64,000 nt of DNA from Algorimicrobium sp002414705 (GCA_963972425.1 CAXAUF010000009.1:1-64000), one strand, 5' to 3'; shown: positions 1 through 9,889, numbered from the stretch's first letter. The notes: generated from the sequence alone by a model not told the origin. Made by a program: numbers and translations.

Positions 1-849
1 CAAATTACTTTAACTTTTGCAACTGTCGGCTTACTATTTGCTAAAAACAAAAATGACTTGCTGGCAGCTTTACCAAGCGATAAACCAACTTATTTAAATT
101 CACAATTTAACCCTTATAATCTTATTGATAATCTTGGTGAAGATGAAGTTGATGACCCTTATCATTATGCCGAATCGTTAATAGAATTTATTAATAAAAA
201 TGGCAATCATGAAATAGCTAGTCATACGTTTAGTCATTATTATGTAAATGAAGAAGGTCAGACACCCAAACAATTTGAAGCCGATATAATGGCAGCAATT
301 ACAGTTGCCAAGCAAAAAAATATTACCATAAAAAGCATCGTGTTTCCTAGAAATCAAATTAACGAAGCCTATTTAAAAATATGTGCAAAACATGATATTA
401 TTTGCTATCGTGGCATTGAAAAACATTGGATGTTTGATACACATGACACTAAAAAGCTGGACAATACAGCTCATAAAGTTTTCCGTTTGTTAGATGCTTA
501 TTGCAACGTTTCTGGCTATAACACCAATTCGTTAAGCAGCTTAAAAAATTGTCATGGAGTTGTAAATATTCCATCTAGCAAATTTTTTAGGCCATACAAT
601 AAAACGTTTAAATTTTTAGAACCCTTGCGCATTAACAGAATCAAAAAAGGGCTAACTCAAGCTGCAGTAAAAAATGAGATTTACCATATTTGGTGGCATC
701 CACATAATTTTGGAAATAATATGGATGAAAATTTCAAGAATTTAGAGGATATATTTAAACACTTTAAAGTTTTAAAGGACAGTCATAATTTCCAGAGTGT
801 TTCCATGTCTCAATTAGCAGAAATTTATCTATCTAAAGAATCTCGATAA
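1..849 (+). CDS. Polysaccharide deacetylase (NodB-type), 5' end outside window
   Basis: The reading frame is open from base 1, so the start lies upstream; the frame-1 translation before the first usable start codon at 58 (TLTFATVGLLFAKNKNDLL) reads as authentic protein. The segment EIASHTFSHYY carries the H-x3-H metal-binding pair (S/T-HxxxH) of the carbohydrate esterase 4 / NodB fold, and IWWHPHNFG near the C-terminus fits the late active-site histidine motif. The expected activity is removal of N- or O-acyl groups from a polysaccharide or lipid-linked sugar. The 3' end overlaps the convergent gene on the other strand by 17 bases. It sits beside acyltransferase-like genes and an exopolysaccharide export operon, so a role in surface glycan modification is inferred. 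Substrate is unknown. Confidence 0.85.
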   Translation, partial: QITLTFATVGLLFAKNKNDLLAALPSDKPTYLNSQFNPYNLIDNLGEDEVDDPYHYAESLIEFINKNGNHEIASHTFSHYYVNEEGQTPKQFEADIMAAITVAKQKNITIKSIVFPRNQINEAYLKICAKHDIICYRGIEKHWMFDTHDTKKLDNTAHKVFRLLDAYCNVSGYNTNSLSSLKNCHGVVNIPSSKFFRPYNKTFKFLEPLRINRIKKGLTQAAVKNEIYHIWWHPHNFGNNMDENFKNLEDIFKHFKVLKDSHNFQSVSMSQLAEIYLSKESR

Positions 850-2080
850 TATACTTTCTTTTAGTTCCTATTACACCAAAAAGAGGCTTACTTCCAGCTT
901 TTTCATGAGATTTATAAATTTTTATTTCTGAAAAACTTTCTGGGCTTTGAAATAAACTATCTAAAACTATGCGTTTTAAAAAAGGGGAATTCTCAACTTC
1001 ATCTTTCAAGGAAATTAATTTATAATCCGTTACATCTAAATCACTCGTAATTGGATGAATTTTAAATGGTAATTTTTGCTCATTTGAAGATCCTATATTC
1101 TTTATAGCATAACGTGTTTTAGCGACGAATAAATTAAAATTCTTATCGCGTAAATATTGTTTTAATTCAAAATACTTAACGAGTAATCGACCAGTAATAT
1201 TTGAAGTTAAACTTGATTTATCATATACCACATGGCAATTATACAAGTAGTTAGTGTTTGTCCATTTTGTTTTATATTCATACTCACCTTTTGAAAAGTC
1301 CATAATATGTTTATTATTTTCAATACACCAAGTAATCAATTTACTAATTTCAATATGACCTACATTAAACTTGTAATAATTAGTATTAAATGCTTTTACA
1401 GCACCAATTAAAGTGTTTTCGCTTAAAAAAGCTAGCGACATGGAAATAGGTTCTCCATCCACCTCAATACTAATGATCAAAGCTTTCTTTTCATGAAACA
1501 TTTTATATACTATTTCCTCATAAAATGGCCATTCACTGATTAAATTGGTTTCAATTTTTAAATCGCCATACCTACTTTCTACCAAGTTTCTAAAGTTGGT
1601 CATCACGGTTTTATAAATATCCTTTTCAATATCACCATAATAATAGTTATATGAAACATTAAAACAGCTTTCAAACTTTTTTAAGGTGCTCCTAAACTTA
1701 TTTCTTGATTTGGCATGTAAGGTATTTTTCAAATAATCTTCAAAAGAAGTAAATTGAGATAGATTTGCTAAAAAACCTTTGTACTGTCGGACTTTTTTAA
1801 TTCTTAAAGTCGAATTTTCAGATATTTTGGATGTATCACAATAATCTGGAACATCATAAATAAGAAAGGTTTTGTTTTTAAAATCTAATTGTGATGTATC
1901 AATTTCATAAGTAACACCATTGGTCATATTTCTACCTGCATTTATATAATATGGTAGAAACTTGTGTTTTATAAATAACAGGTTTTCAATAAACTGAAAC
2001 TGCTTACCTTCACTTTGTTTTGCAAAATGTCTTAACCATGTTTCTTGATATATTCTAGATGTAAAAGGATTATGCTTCAT
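833..2080 (-). CDS. GNAT/FemAB-like acyltransferase (CelD/BcsL type), paralogue B
   Basis: About 415 residues. It resembles the acetyltransferase_6 / CelD-BcsL proteins of Bacteroidota: an N-terminal part with the pattern NPFTSRIYQETWLRHF, then a GNAT-like half containing a basic stretch (AKSRNKFRSTLKKFE) and HIMDFSKGEYEYKTKW. The same pattern recurs in the gene immediately upstream, so the two are tandem paralogues. I chose the ATG at 2080 (MKHNPF), which matches the paralogue's MIKNPF start; a TTG nine bases earlier is possible. It overlaps the end of the upstream gene by 11 bases, which implies translational coupling. Inferred role: transfer of an acyl or aminoacyl group to a surface polysaccharide precursor in the cytoplasm. 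No catalytic residue can be assigned from sequence alone. Confidence 0.75.
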   Translation of the reverse strand: MKHNPFTSRIYQETWLRHFAKQSEGKQFQFIENLLFIKHKFLPYYINAGRNMTNGVTYEIDTSQLDFKNKTFLIYDVPDYCDTSKISENSTLRIKKVRQYKGFLANLSQFTSFEDYLKNTLHAKSRNKFRSTLKKFESCFNVSYNYYYGDIEKDIYKTVMTNFRNLVESRYGDLKIETNLISEWPFYEEIVYKMFHEKKALIISIEVDGEPISMSLAFLSENTLIGAVKAFNTNYYKFNVGHIEISKLITWCIENNKHIMDFSKGEYEYKTKWTNTNYLYNCHVVYDKSSLTSNITGRLLVKYFELKQYLRDKNFNLFVAKTRYAIKNIGSSNEQKLPFKIHPITSDLDVTDYKLISLKDEVENSPFLKRIVLDSLFQSPESFSEIKIYKSHEKAGSKPLFGVIGTKRKYIIEIL

Positions 2081-3314
2081 CTCTAACAATTTTTAAGATG
2101 CTACTTTTTGCTTTTACTAAAAGTGACCCATTTTCATATTGATAAACCTCTAAATCCTTTACTGGCTCAGGATTCATATACAAATAGTCGTATAATGCTC
2201 TTCGTTGTGAAACATAGGTGTTTAATTCTAAATTAATTGGTTTTACAAACGCCTTCATATCAATATCTTTATTCAAGTTTTCAACTTTATATGCACCCAA
2301 CAGAACCGCTTCGTTTTTGTTGCCACCAAATAATTTATGTTTCAAATTATGAACTTTCGTACTATAATTACGATCCCTAAACTCGCGTTTAAAGTTGAAA
2401 TATTTTTCTAAAAAACTAGCCGTAAGTCTACTTTTTAATGATTTTGAATCATACAAAATATGATAGAACGTTTGATAACGTTCATCACTCCAACGCTTTT
2501 TATACTCGAAATCACCTTGGGTATAATCAAAAATTTCAATGCTATTTTTAAAGCTCCATTCTAGCATTTTCAAAATGGTTGTATGCCCAATATTATATCG
2601 GTAAAAATCAATATCAAAAACGGTTAGCGCTTCAACTAAAATGGTATCAAAATGATAACTGAATGTAATTCCAATAGGTTTACTATTACAATAAATAACA
2701 AATAATGACGCCGTACCTTCATTTATCATTTTATAAGCTAATTCCGTATAAAAAGCCCATAAATTTGGCTCTAACTCACCACAGGGCTCACCTTTATTGG
2801 TATAACGCTTTTCAAAAAGATTATAAAAACTATCAAAAACAACATCAAAATCTGATTTAGAAATTTCGCCATGATACATGGTATAATCTACTGTAAAATT
2901 AGCCTCTAAACGACTTATATTTCTTCGTAATTTGGAACGTGTATTGGATTTATAAATTGTATTTAAATACGCATCCAAAGACTCATAATTCCCAACTCGC
3001 GTTATATAACCTTCATACTGAAAAACTTTTTTTAGTTTTAACCCAGATGATTTTTCTGGCAAAGGCATTTCTTGATAAGTAGGAATATCTCGAACTAAAT
3101 ACACATGACCTTTATAATCTGTTGCTGTCAAATTTAGCTTATACGTTAATCCATTGGTTAATTTATTACCAACATTTATATAACAAGGAACCAAAGCGTG
3201 TTTATAAAATGTAACCGGATTTATTACATGGGTTGCTATTTCAGGTTTGTTTGCATTAAAATGTTTCAACCAAACAGATGTAAACGTATTTGATGAAAAT
3301 GGATTTTTAATCAT
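2070..3314 (-). CDS. GNAT/FemAB-like acyltransferase (CelD/BcsL type), paralogue A
   Basis: 414 residues starting at an ATG (MIKNPFSSNTFTSVWLKHF). It shares with the next gene the opening NPF...W..HF, a central KSNTRSKLRRNISRLE basic stretch, NIGHTTILKMLEWSFKN, and DYTQGDFEYKKRW. In related proteins this fold is a double GNAT domain using acyl-CoA or aminoacyl donors. It is first in a two-gene - strand unit that runs toward the deacetylase, and is divergent from the exopolysaccharide operon across a 369-base gap. A contribution to glycan acylation is inferred from location only. Confidence 0.75.
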   Translation of the reverse strand: MIKNPFSSNTFTSVWLKHFNANKPEIATHVINPVTFYKHALVPCYINVGNKLTNGLTYKLNLTATDYKGHVYLVRDIPTYQEMPLPEKSSGLKLKKVFQYEGYITRVGNYESLDAYLNTIYKSNTRSKLRRNISRLEANFTVDYTMYHGEISKSDFDVVFDSFYNLFEKRYTNKGEPCGELEPNLWAFYTELAYKMINEGTASLFVIYCNSKPIGITFSYHFDTILVEALTVFDIDFYRYNIGHTTILKMLEWSFKNSIEIFDYTQGDFEYKKRWSDERYQTFYHILYDSKSLKSRLTASFLEKYFNFKREFRDRNYSTKVHNLKHKLFGGNKNEAVLLGAYKVENLNKDIDMKAFVKPINLELNTYVSQRRALYDYLYMNPEPVKDLEVYQYENGSLLVKAKSSILKIVRDEA

Positions 3315-3683
3315 GAAAATGTTTTCGTTATTAGGTTTAAAATTAGTTTTTTAAATGAATAAACAAATAACAGATTGTGTTTTTTAGATGTATTTAAAAA
3401 AAAACAATATAAACGGCATTTTTTATAGCATGTTTACAGTAATTATTACAATATTTACATATGGAAACGAAATATAAATTTGACTAATTTAGTTTGTAAC
3501 AATTTAGCTGAAAATGAGATAAACCTTAAATGACTATTACAGGTGCCATGCATGTTATTACGACAAAGGGTTTAATAAATAAGATTAAAACAACAGTTGC
3601 GTTTCAATAAAAATCAAAAAACGTAGAAATTAGTTATTTATCGTATTTATTTGATGGAAACTATTTAAAAATAGATATTTACG
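3315..3683. other. Non-coding divergent region between acyltransferases and polysaccharide operon
   Basis: A 369-base gap without a gene on either strand. It is very AT-rich. The only recognisable signal is TAAATTTG at 3475-3482 on the + strand, matching the Bacteroidota -7 consensus TAnnTTTG, about 200 bases ahead of the aminotransferase start. A long leader is therefore possible. I see no strong hairpin, repeat or RNA gene here. Confidence 0.5.
3475..3482 (+). promoter_or_regulatory. Possible -7 promoter box for the polysaccharide operon
   Basis: TAAATTTG matches TAnnTTTG. No clear TTG -33 element is seen at the usual 17-23 base spacing (TTTAC at 3454-3458 is the nearest), so the call is weak. 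It would give a leader of roughly 195 bases. Confidence 0.3.
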
Positions 3684-4826
3684 ATGACAAAAAATGCTTC
3701 GGGAGTGAAATCTAAAATATGGTTATCAGCACCACATATAAGTGGTCATGAAGAAGTTTATATTAAAGAAGCATTTAAAACCAACTGGATTGCTCCTTTA
3801 GGACCAAATGTTGATGGCTTTGAAAGCGACTTGGAAGGGTATCTAGAAAATGAGTCGCATGTAACGGCTTTAACTTCTGGAACTGCTGCCATTCATTTAG
3901 CATTAAAGCTGCTAAACGTTTCGGCAGGAGATGAAGTGCTTTGTCAGACAAAAACATTTGTAGCATCTGTAAATCCCGTAATTTATGTTGGTGCAACACC
4001 TATTTTTATTGATAGTGAAACCAAAACTTGGAATTTATGTCCCGAGCTATTAGAAAAAGCCATACTGGACAGACTACAAAAAGGAAAGAAACCAAAAGCC
4101 ATTATTGCCATTAATTTATATGGAATGCCATACAATGTAACAGACATACATGCAATTGCTAGAAAATATCAGATTCCTGTTATAGAAGACAGCGCTGAAG
4201 CTTTAGGCAGTCACTATAAAAACCAACCTTGTGGCACGTTTGGCGATTTATCAATCTTATCTTTTAATGGTAATAAAATAATAACAACTTCAGGAGGTGG
4301 TGCTCTGGTTTCTAGAAATAGAGATACAAAAAAACGTGCTATATTTTTAGCAACACAAGCAAAAGATCCTGGAATAAATTATACGCACTCGGAAGTTGGT
4401 TACAATTACAGATTGTCAAATATTTTAGCTGGTATTGGTCGCGGACAAATGCAGGTTTTAGAAAATAGAATCCAAACAAGACGTGCACATTACGAATACT
4501 ATAAAAATGAGTTGCAACATATTTCAGATATAGAATTTTTAGAAGAACCTGAAAATTATTTCTCAAATCGTTGGTTGACAGCCATTTTATTTAAAACAAA
4601 AACAATTAGAGATGGTGTTTTACAGGCCTTATCAAAAGAGAATATAGAATCAAGACCATCTTGGAAACCCATGCACCAACAACCTATGTTTGAAAATCAC
4701 CCAAGTTATTTAAATGGTGTATCAGATAATTTATTTGAACGCGGCTTATGCTTACCAAGCGGTTCCAATTTAACAGATGTTGAATTAGACCGTGTTAATC
4801 TAGTAATAAAAAAATATTTTGGATAA
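3684..4826 (+). CDS. DegT/DnrJ/EryC1/StrS-family sugar aminotransferase
   Basis: 380 residues, full length for the family. Residues 167-175 (VIEDSAEAL) hold the aspartate that contacts the PLP pyridine nitrogen, and SFNGNKIITTSGGGA places the PLP-binding lysine at about K198. It most resembles the PglE-like group that puts an amino group on C4 of UDP-4-keto-6-deoxy-GlcNAc. The next gene is the matching 4,6-dehydratase and overlaps its stop codon, so the pair can make a UDP-4-amino-4,6-dideoxy sugar in the cytoplasm. The acetyltransferase that usually follows in bacillosamine-type pathways is not immediately beside it. Exact product stereochemistry cannot be read from sequence. Confidence 0.88.
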   Translation: MTKNASGVKSKIWLSAPHISGHEEVYIKEAFKTNWIAPLGPNVDGFESDLEGYLENESHVTALTSGTAAIHLALKLLNVSAGDEVLCQTKTFVASVNPVIYVGATPIFIDSETKTWNLCPELLEKAILDRLQKGKKPKAIIAINLYGMPYNVTDIHAIARKYQIPVIEDSAEALGSHYKNQPCGTFGDLSILSFNGNKIITTSGGGALVSRNRDTKKRAIFLATQAKDPGINYTHSEVGYNYRLSNILAGIGRGQMQVLENRIQTRRAHYEYYKNELQHISDIEFLEEPENYFSNRWLTAILFKTKTIRDGVLQALSKENIESRPSWKPMHQQPMFENHPSYLNGVSDNLFERGLCLPSGSNLTDVELDRVNLVIKKYFG

Positions 4827-6717
4827 ACTATATAACTTATTACGAAAATTATCTAATCGCTATGCATCCAAATGGTTGGTACTCTTATTTGACTCATCCA
4901 TTATTGCGTTTACATTTTTTTTAGCTTATTTAATTCGATTTAACTTTCAAATAGATTTCGATTTCTCCATGTTTCTAAAGCAAATACCATTTGTTGTATT
5001 TGCAGGAATTATTAGCTTCATGTTGGTTAGTTCACATAAAGGAGTTGTAAGATTTACTGGCTTTAAGGACGTTGTAAATATTATTATTGGAGTTAATATT
5101 TTAGCAACTATTCTTATCATCACCACATTTATTAGTCGAAAATATAATTACAATAACATTTTTGATATTCCAGGTTCTATTATATACATTCATTTACTAC
5201 TCAATATATTTTTCCTTATAGCAGCCAAGTTTTTTATAAAATCTATTTACAGAAGTTTAATTTCTGAAAATGAAGACGAAGCCAAAAGCAATGTATTAAT
5301 TTATGGCGCAGGTGATTCAGGAATAATAACATACAGCGCTATTGCAAATGATGCAAAAAGTGATTTAGATGTTTTTGGATTTGTTGATGATAATGAACGT
5401 AAAGTAGGTAAAAAGATAAACTTATTGAATGTTTATAGTCCAAAAAACATAACAAAAGCGTTTATAGAAAAACATGAAATAGACTCCGTAATTATTTCGA
5501 TTCAGAATATTAATTCAAATCGCTTATTACAAATAACGAGTAAGTTATTCGCTTTAAACTTAAATGTGAAAATTGTTCCTGCCGTTCAAACATGGATAGA
5601 TGGCGATTTAAGCATTGGTCAGATTAAAGACATTAAAATTGAAGATTTACTCGGACGCGAACCTATTAATATTGACAATCCCGTACTGCATGACGAATAT
5701 AGCAATCGTGTTATTTTAGTAACTGGAGCAGCTGGATCTATTGGTAGTGAACTGGTAAGAAAACTAACCACTTTCAATTTTAAAAGCTTGATACTTGTGG
5801 ATAATGCGGAATCTCCTTTATATGATTTACAACAGGAATTAATAAGAAATGACATTAAAAATGTAATTCCAATTATTGCAGATATTAGAAATAATGTACG
5901 TTTAGATTCCATTTTCGATTTACACAAACCCGAAATTGTTTTTCATGCAGCAGCTTACAAACACGTACCACTAATGGAACAAAACCCGTATGAAGCTGTT
6001 AGTGTTAATGTACGCGGCACTAAAAATGTGGTTCATTTATCAAAAAAATATGGTGCTAAAAAATTCATTTTAATTTCAACAGATAAAGCGGTAAACCCAA
6101 CCAACGTAATGGGAGCAACTAAACGCATTGCCGAAATGCATATATGTTGTCAACAAAACACACAAACAACCACCAAGTTTATCATCACACGGTTCGGGAA
6201 TGTTTTAGGTTCTAATGGATCTGTAATTCCGTTATTTAAAAAACAAATTGAAGCTGGTGGACCTTTAACAGTAACACATAAAGATATTATTAGATATTTT
6301 ATGACCATTCCAGAAGCCAGTTTATTGGTTTTGGAAGCTGCCGCTATGGGATTAGGTCATGAAATTTTTGTTTTTGATATGGGTAAACCTATTAAAATTT
6401 ATGATTTAGCCATGAATATGATTGCTTTATCTGGTTTAAAATATCCTTCAGATATTGATATTAAAATTACCGGATTACGACCAGGCGAAAAAATATTCGA
6501 AGAATTACTCATTGAAGGTGAAAACACAAAACCAACCTACCATGAGAAAATTATGATTGCTAAATTTAAACCCGTAAATATAGACCTAACAGAAAATCTT
6601 ATTAAAGAACTCTGTTTATTAGGTTCTAATTCTCAAAATATTGAAATTGTATCGAAAATTAAAGATATTGTATCCGAGTACAATCCGAATAATTCAACTT
6701 ATGATGTTTTAAACTAA
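4819..6717 (+). CDS. Membrane-anchored UDP-sugar 4,6-dehydratase (WbpM/CapD/PglF family)
   Basis: 632 residues. Four hydrophobic segments lie in about residues 17-145, followed by a CoA-binding-like Rossmann fold (VLIYGAGDSG at about 159-168) and an extended SDR domain with the NAD motif GAAGSIG at about 303-309. The catalytic region STDKAVNPTNVMGATK has methionine (M431) where classical SDR enzymes have tyrosine, with K435 and S420; this Ser-Met-Lys arrangement is known for WbpM-type dehydratases and is not a defect. The TTG start at 4819 overlaps the aminotransferase stop by 8 bases; no ATG fits without losing membrane segments. It converts a UDP-N-acetylhexosamine to the 4-keto-6-deoxy sugar used by the upstream enzyme. 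Confidence 0.9.
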   Translation: MDKLYNLLRKLSNRYASKWLVLLFDSSIIAFTFFLAYLIRFNFQIDFDFSMFLKQIPFVVFAGIISFMLVSSHKGVVRFTGFKDVVNIIIGVNILATILIITTFISRKYNYNNIFDIPGSIIYIHLLLNIFFLIAAKFFIKSIYRSLISENEDEAKSNVLIYGAGDSGIITYSAIANDAKSDLDVFGFVDDNERKVGKKINLLNVYSPKNITKAFIEKHEIDSVIISIQNINSNRLLQITSKLFALNLNVKIVPAVQTWIDGDLSIGQIKDIKIEDLLGREPINIDNPVLHDEYSNRVILVTGAAGSIGSELVRKLTTFNFKSLILVDNAESPLYDLQQELIRNDIKNVIPIIADIRNNVRLDSIFDLHKPEIVFHAAAYKHVPLMEQNPYEAVSVNVRGTKNVVHLSKKYGAKKFILISTDKAVNPTNVMGATKRIAEMHICCQQNTQTTTKFIITRFGNVLGSNGSVIPLFKKQIEAGGPLTVTHKDIIRYFMTIPEASLLVLEAAAMGLGHEIFVFDMGKPIKIYDLAMNMIALSGLKYPSDIDIKITGLRPGEKIFEELLIEGENTKPTYHEKIMIAKFKPVNIDLTENLIKELCLLGSNSQNIEIVSKIKDIVSEYNPNNSTYDVLN

Positions 6718-6728
6718 ACAAACCAACT

Positions 6729-7511
6729 ATGACCATTCTTAAAAGCATTATTAAAAAAACCAGCATTATACTTCTATTAGTAGTAATCTCATCTTGCGTT
6801 ACAAGTAAAGAAGTTATTTATTTTCAAGACGAACCTGTGAGTGAATATAACGATATTCCTATGAATTCTGATATTGTTTACAAACCAAACGATTTAATTT
6901 TTATTAGTATTGGCGGTGATGCAGATGCTGTTGCACCATTTAATTTACCAGCAATTTCATATAGTGTATCGTCAGTTAATGCAAATGCTGATCTTAAAAT
7001 GCCTACATATTTAGTTGATAAAAATGGCAATATTGAATACCCTGTTTTAGGTACCATTAAACTAGGAGGATTGTCTCGAGAGGACGCTACCACGTATTTA
7101 AAAAATAAAATAGGTGTTTATGTAAAAGATCCTGTTATTAATATTCGTTTAATAAATTTTACCATAACTGTTTTAGGTGAAGTAAGAAATCCGGGTGTTT
7201 TTACTGTTGAAGATGAACGCATTTCATTAATTGAAGCATTGGGATTAGCTGGCGATTTAACCATATATGGAAAACGTGAAAATGTATTTTTAATTCGTGA
7301 ACGCGATGGAAAAAAAGTTTTTACTAAATTCGATTTAACAAAAATAAGCACCATTACATCACCAAATTACTATTTAGAGCAGAATGATGTTTTGGTAATT
7401 GAACCTAATTCAGCAAAAATCCGTTCAGCTTCATATAACCAAAACAATGGTGTTATTATTTCCGCAATTGGAACATTGGCAACAATTTTAGCTATCTTTT
7501 TAGTCAATTAA
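6729..7511 (+). CDS. Polysaccharide export outer-membrane lipoprotein (Wza-like)
   Basis: 260 residues. The N-terminus is a lipoprotein signal peptide ending in the lipobox VISSC, so Cys23-24 region is the likely acylated residue. It then has the Poly_export domain (NDLIFISIGGD) and an SLBB-type segment (ITVLGEVRNPGVFTVEDE), and finishes with a single hydrophobic helix (about residues 240-258), as in Bacteroidota Wza proteins. It should form the outer-membrane exit channel for an exopolysaccharide or capsule. It lies 11 bases after the dehydratase and 21 bases before the Wzc-like kinase, consistent with one operon. Confidence 0.9.
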   Translation: MTILKSIIKKTSIILLLVVISSCVTSKEVIYFQDEPVSEYNDIPMNSDIVYKPNDLIFISIGGDADAVAPFNLPAISYSVSSVNANADLKMPTYLVDKNGNIEYPVLGTIKLGGLSREDATTYLKNKIGVYVKDPVINIRLINFTITVLGEVRNPGVFTVEDERISLIEALGLAGDLTIYGKRENVFLIRERDGKKVFTKFDLTKISTITSPNYYLEQNDVLVIEPNSAKIRSASYNQNNGVIISAIGTLATILAIFLVN

Positions 7512-7532
7512 AGTTTTTACAAGGGAACCTAC

Positions 7533-9887
7533 ATGAAACAAAATGCACATTTCAGGGATTTAATAGAGCCATATTTAAACAAATGGAAGTTTATATTTCT
7601 ATGCGTTATTGCTGCTTTAACATTAGCGTTTGTCTATTTGCGTTATGCTAGTAATGAATACCAAGCTAAAGCTACTATTAAAATAAAGGACGACAAATCT
7701 CAAGGGAAATTACCAGAAATATCAAGTCTTCAAAACTATGGATTGTTTAGCAACGACCAAAATAATGTTTTGGATGAAATAGAAATTATTAAATCCAGAA
7801 ACCTAATTGAAAGTGTTATAAAAGATTTAAAGTTTAATATTCAATTTTATGTAGAAGGTCGTATACAAGCACATGAAGTTTACACCAATCCGCCATTAAA
7901 TATTAATTTTAGTACTCCAGACTCTTTATTGCATCAGATAGACACCACGTTTAATATTCGAATCAAATCATCAAAAGATTTCATTTTTAAAGGTATTCCT
8001 CAGGATACTAAAATTTTAAAAGGAAACACAACACAACATGACGATATAGAAGGTGTTTTATACGACTTTGGTGAAAATGTAGAAACCGGTTTTGGAGATA
8101 TTATTATAACACCAAATATTGGTCAATATGCCACAAAAATTGGCGCAGATATCACTATACGAATTCATCCAGTAAACAATGTTACCAGCGATTACAAATC
8201 TAGACTTCAAATTCAAACCAACGAATTATCAAGTGTTATAAAATTGACCATTAATGATAACGTTCGTGAAAAAGGCGTCCTGTTTTTAAATAAGCTTATT
8301 GAAAAATATAATGAGGACGTTATTAATGATAAACAAATGGTTGTTGAAGCCACATCTAATTTCATAAACGAACGTTTAGAAGGTGTTTCTCGCGAACTTG
8401 GCATTGTAGATTTAACAGCTGAAGATATTCAACAAGAAAACAAACTAACCAATTTAGCCACACAGTCTAATATTTTTCTTCAAACGGAAAAAGAAAACGA
8501 AGCTAAAATTACCGAAACTGGTAGAGAGATTCAGTTAATTGATTACATGAAAGATCATTTAGCTAACAATCAAAGTCCAAGCGATTTAATGCCTCTTAAT
8601 ATTGGGATTGAAGATGGCAACATTGCTCAAGTAGCAAAACGCCATAATAGTTTGGTTCAGGAACGTGATCGTATTTTAAAGAATTCTAGCGAAATTAATC
8701 CTACAGTTGTTAATTTAACCAATCAAATTAATCAATTAAAAGCAGATCTTTCACAAAGCTTAAGTAGTAAAAAATCGACTAGCCAAATCACTTATAATAG
8801 TTTGGTTTCTGAAAACTCTCGGATTAATTCACAAATTTATTCTGCTCCTCAAAAAGAGCGTCAATTCAAAGATATTAAGCGCCAACAAGATATTAAAGAA
8901 TCTTTATACTTATATCTACTCCAAAAACGTGAGGAATCTGCAATAACACATGGAGTATCTTCCCCAAATGCTAAAATTGTAGATAAAGCTTATGCTTCAG
9001 GAAGACCTGTGGCTCCAAAATCTGCTATTATTATTTTAGCTGCATTAATTTTAGGCTTAAGTTTTCCTATTGGCATTATTTATCTCTTAACACTTATTGA
9101 TACCAAAATACATTCGTCTCAAGATATTAAGAAGGCTATTGATGTTCCATTTATTGGCGATATTCCAAAATCTAATAAACGCACGCAACTTATAAAACAA
9201 ATAGATTATTCACCAAAAGCTGAAGCATTCAGGATGGTGCGTACCAATGTTGAATTTATGCTGAAAGGAGTAGAAAAACATTCAAAAGTTATTTTTGTTA
9301 CATCTACAACTAGTAAGGAAGGAAAGTCGCATACATCAATTAATTTAGCGCTTTCACTCTCCTATTCTAATAAAAAGGTCCTGCTTGTTGAAACAGATAT
9401 TCGGGTTCCAAAAGCTACAAATTACTTAAACGTTAAAAACGAAATTGGTTTAACTAACTATATTAGTGATCCGAGTCTACAACTTTCTGAAGTCATTGTT
9501 CCCCTAAAAGACAACGAATATTTAGATGTCATACCTTCTGGTGTTATACCACCAAATCCAGCTGAATTATTAATGAGCAGTCGTATGCAAGAATTGTTTG
9601 ACACAGTAGACAATCTTTATGACTATATAGTAGTAGATACTGCTGCTGTAGGTTTGGTAACTGATACGTTATTAATTAGTAACCATGCTAATTTATTTAT
9701 TTATGTAGTACGCGCTAATTATCTTGACAAAAGGCGTTTGCAAATAGCAGATACTATGTATCAAGAAAAACGTTTGCCAAATATGACCATCTTGTTAAAT
9801 GGTGTTGATCATAAAAAATCAAATGGTTATGGCTATGGTTACGGCAAAAATCCTAACAATAAGAAATGGTGGCAACGCTCTAAATAA
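7533..9887 (+). CDS. Wzc-like chain-length regulator with tyrosine-kinase domain
   Basis: 784 residues. A Wzz domain with a transmembrane helix near residues 19-40 is followed by a long periplasmic part with coiled-coil character (about 240-450), the G-rich domain, a second transmembrane helix near 490-515, and a BY-kinase domain. Walker A is the stretch TSKEGKSHTS at about 590-600, Walker A' is VLLVETDIR at about 615 and a third aspartate motif is YIVVDTAAV. The C-terminus has the tyrosine cluster GYGYGYG, the usual autophosphorylation tail. It should control polymer length and export together with the Wza-like protein. Gene end meets the convergent proline dehydrogenase gene with only two bases between. 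Confidence 0.92.
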   Translation: MKQNAHFRDLIEPYLNKWKFIFLCVIAALTLAFVYLRYASNEYQAKATIKIKDDKSQGKLPEISSLQNYGLFSNDQNNVLDEIEIIKSRNLIESVIKDLKFNIQFYVEGRIQAHEVYTNPPLNINFSTPDSLLHQIDTTFNIRIKSSKDFIFKGIPQDTKILKGNTTQHDDIEGVLYDFGENVETGFGDIIITPNIGQYATKIGADITIRIHPVNNVTSDYKSRLQIQTNELSSVIKLTINDNVREKGVLFLNKLIEKYNEDVINDKQMVVEATSNFINERLEGVSRELGIVDLTAEDIQQENKLTNLATQSNIFLQTEKENEAKITETGREIQLIDYMKDHLANNQSPSDLMPLNIGIEDGNIAQVAKRHNSLVQERDRILKNSSEINPTVVNLTNQINQLKADLSQSLSSKKSTSQITYNSLVSENSRINSQIYSAPQKERQFKDIKRQQDIKESLYLYLLQKREESAITHGVSSPNAKIVDKAYASGRPVAPKSAIIILAALILGLSFPIGIIYLLTLIDTKIHSSQDIKKAIDVPFIGDIPKSNKRTQLIKQIDYSPKAEAFRMVRTNVEFMLKGVEKHSKVIFVTSTTSKEGKSHTSINLALSLSYSNKKVLLVETDIRVPKATNYLNVKNEIGLTNYISDPSLQLSEVIVPLKDNEYLDVIPSGVIPPNPAELLMSSRMQELFDTVDNLYDYIVVDTAAVGLVTDTLLISNHANLFIYVVRANYLDKRRLQIADTMYQEKRLPNMTILLNGVDHKKSNGYGYGYGKNPNNKKWWQRSK

Positions 9888-9889
9888 GC

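Noticed and set aside
5619..5927. Long antisense open frames inside parC, the dehydratase and other genes
   Set aside because: They are shadows of well-supported genes on the other strand, with no start signals or conserved patterns of their own.
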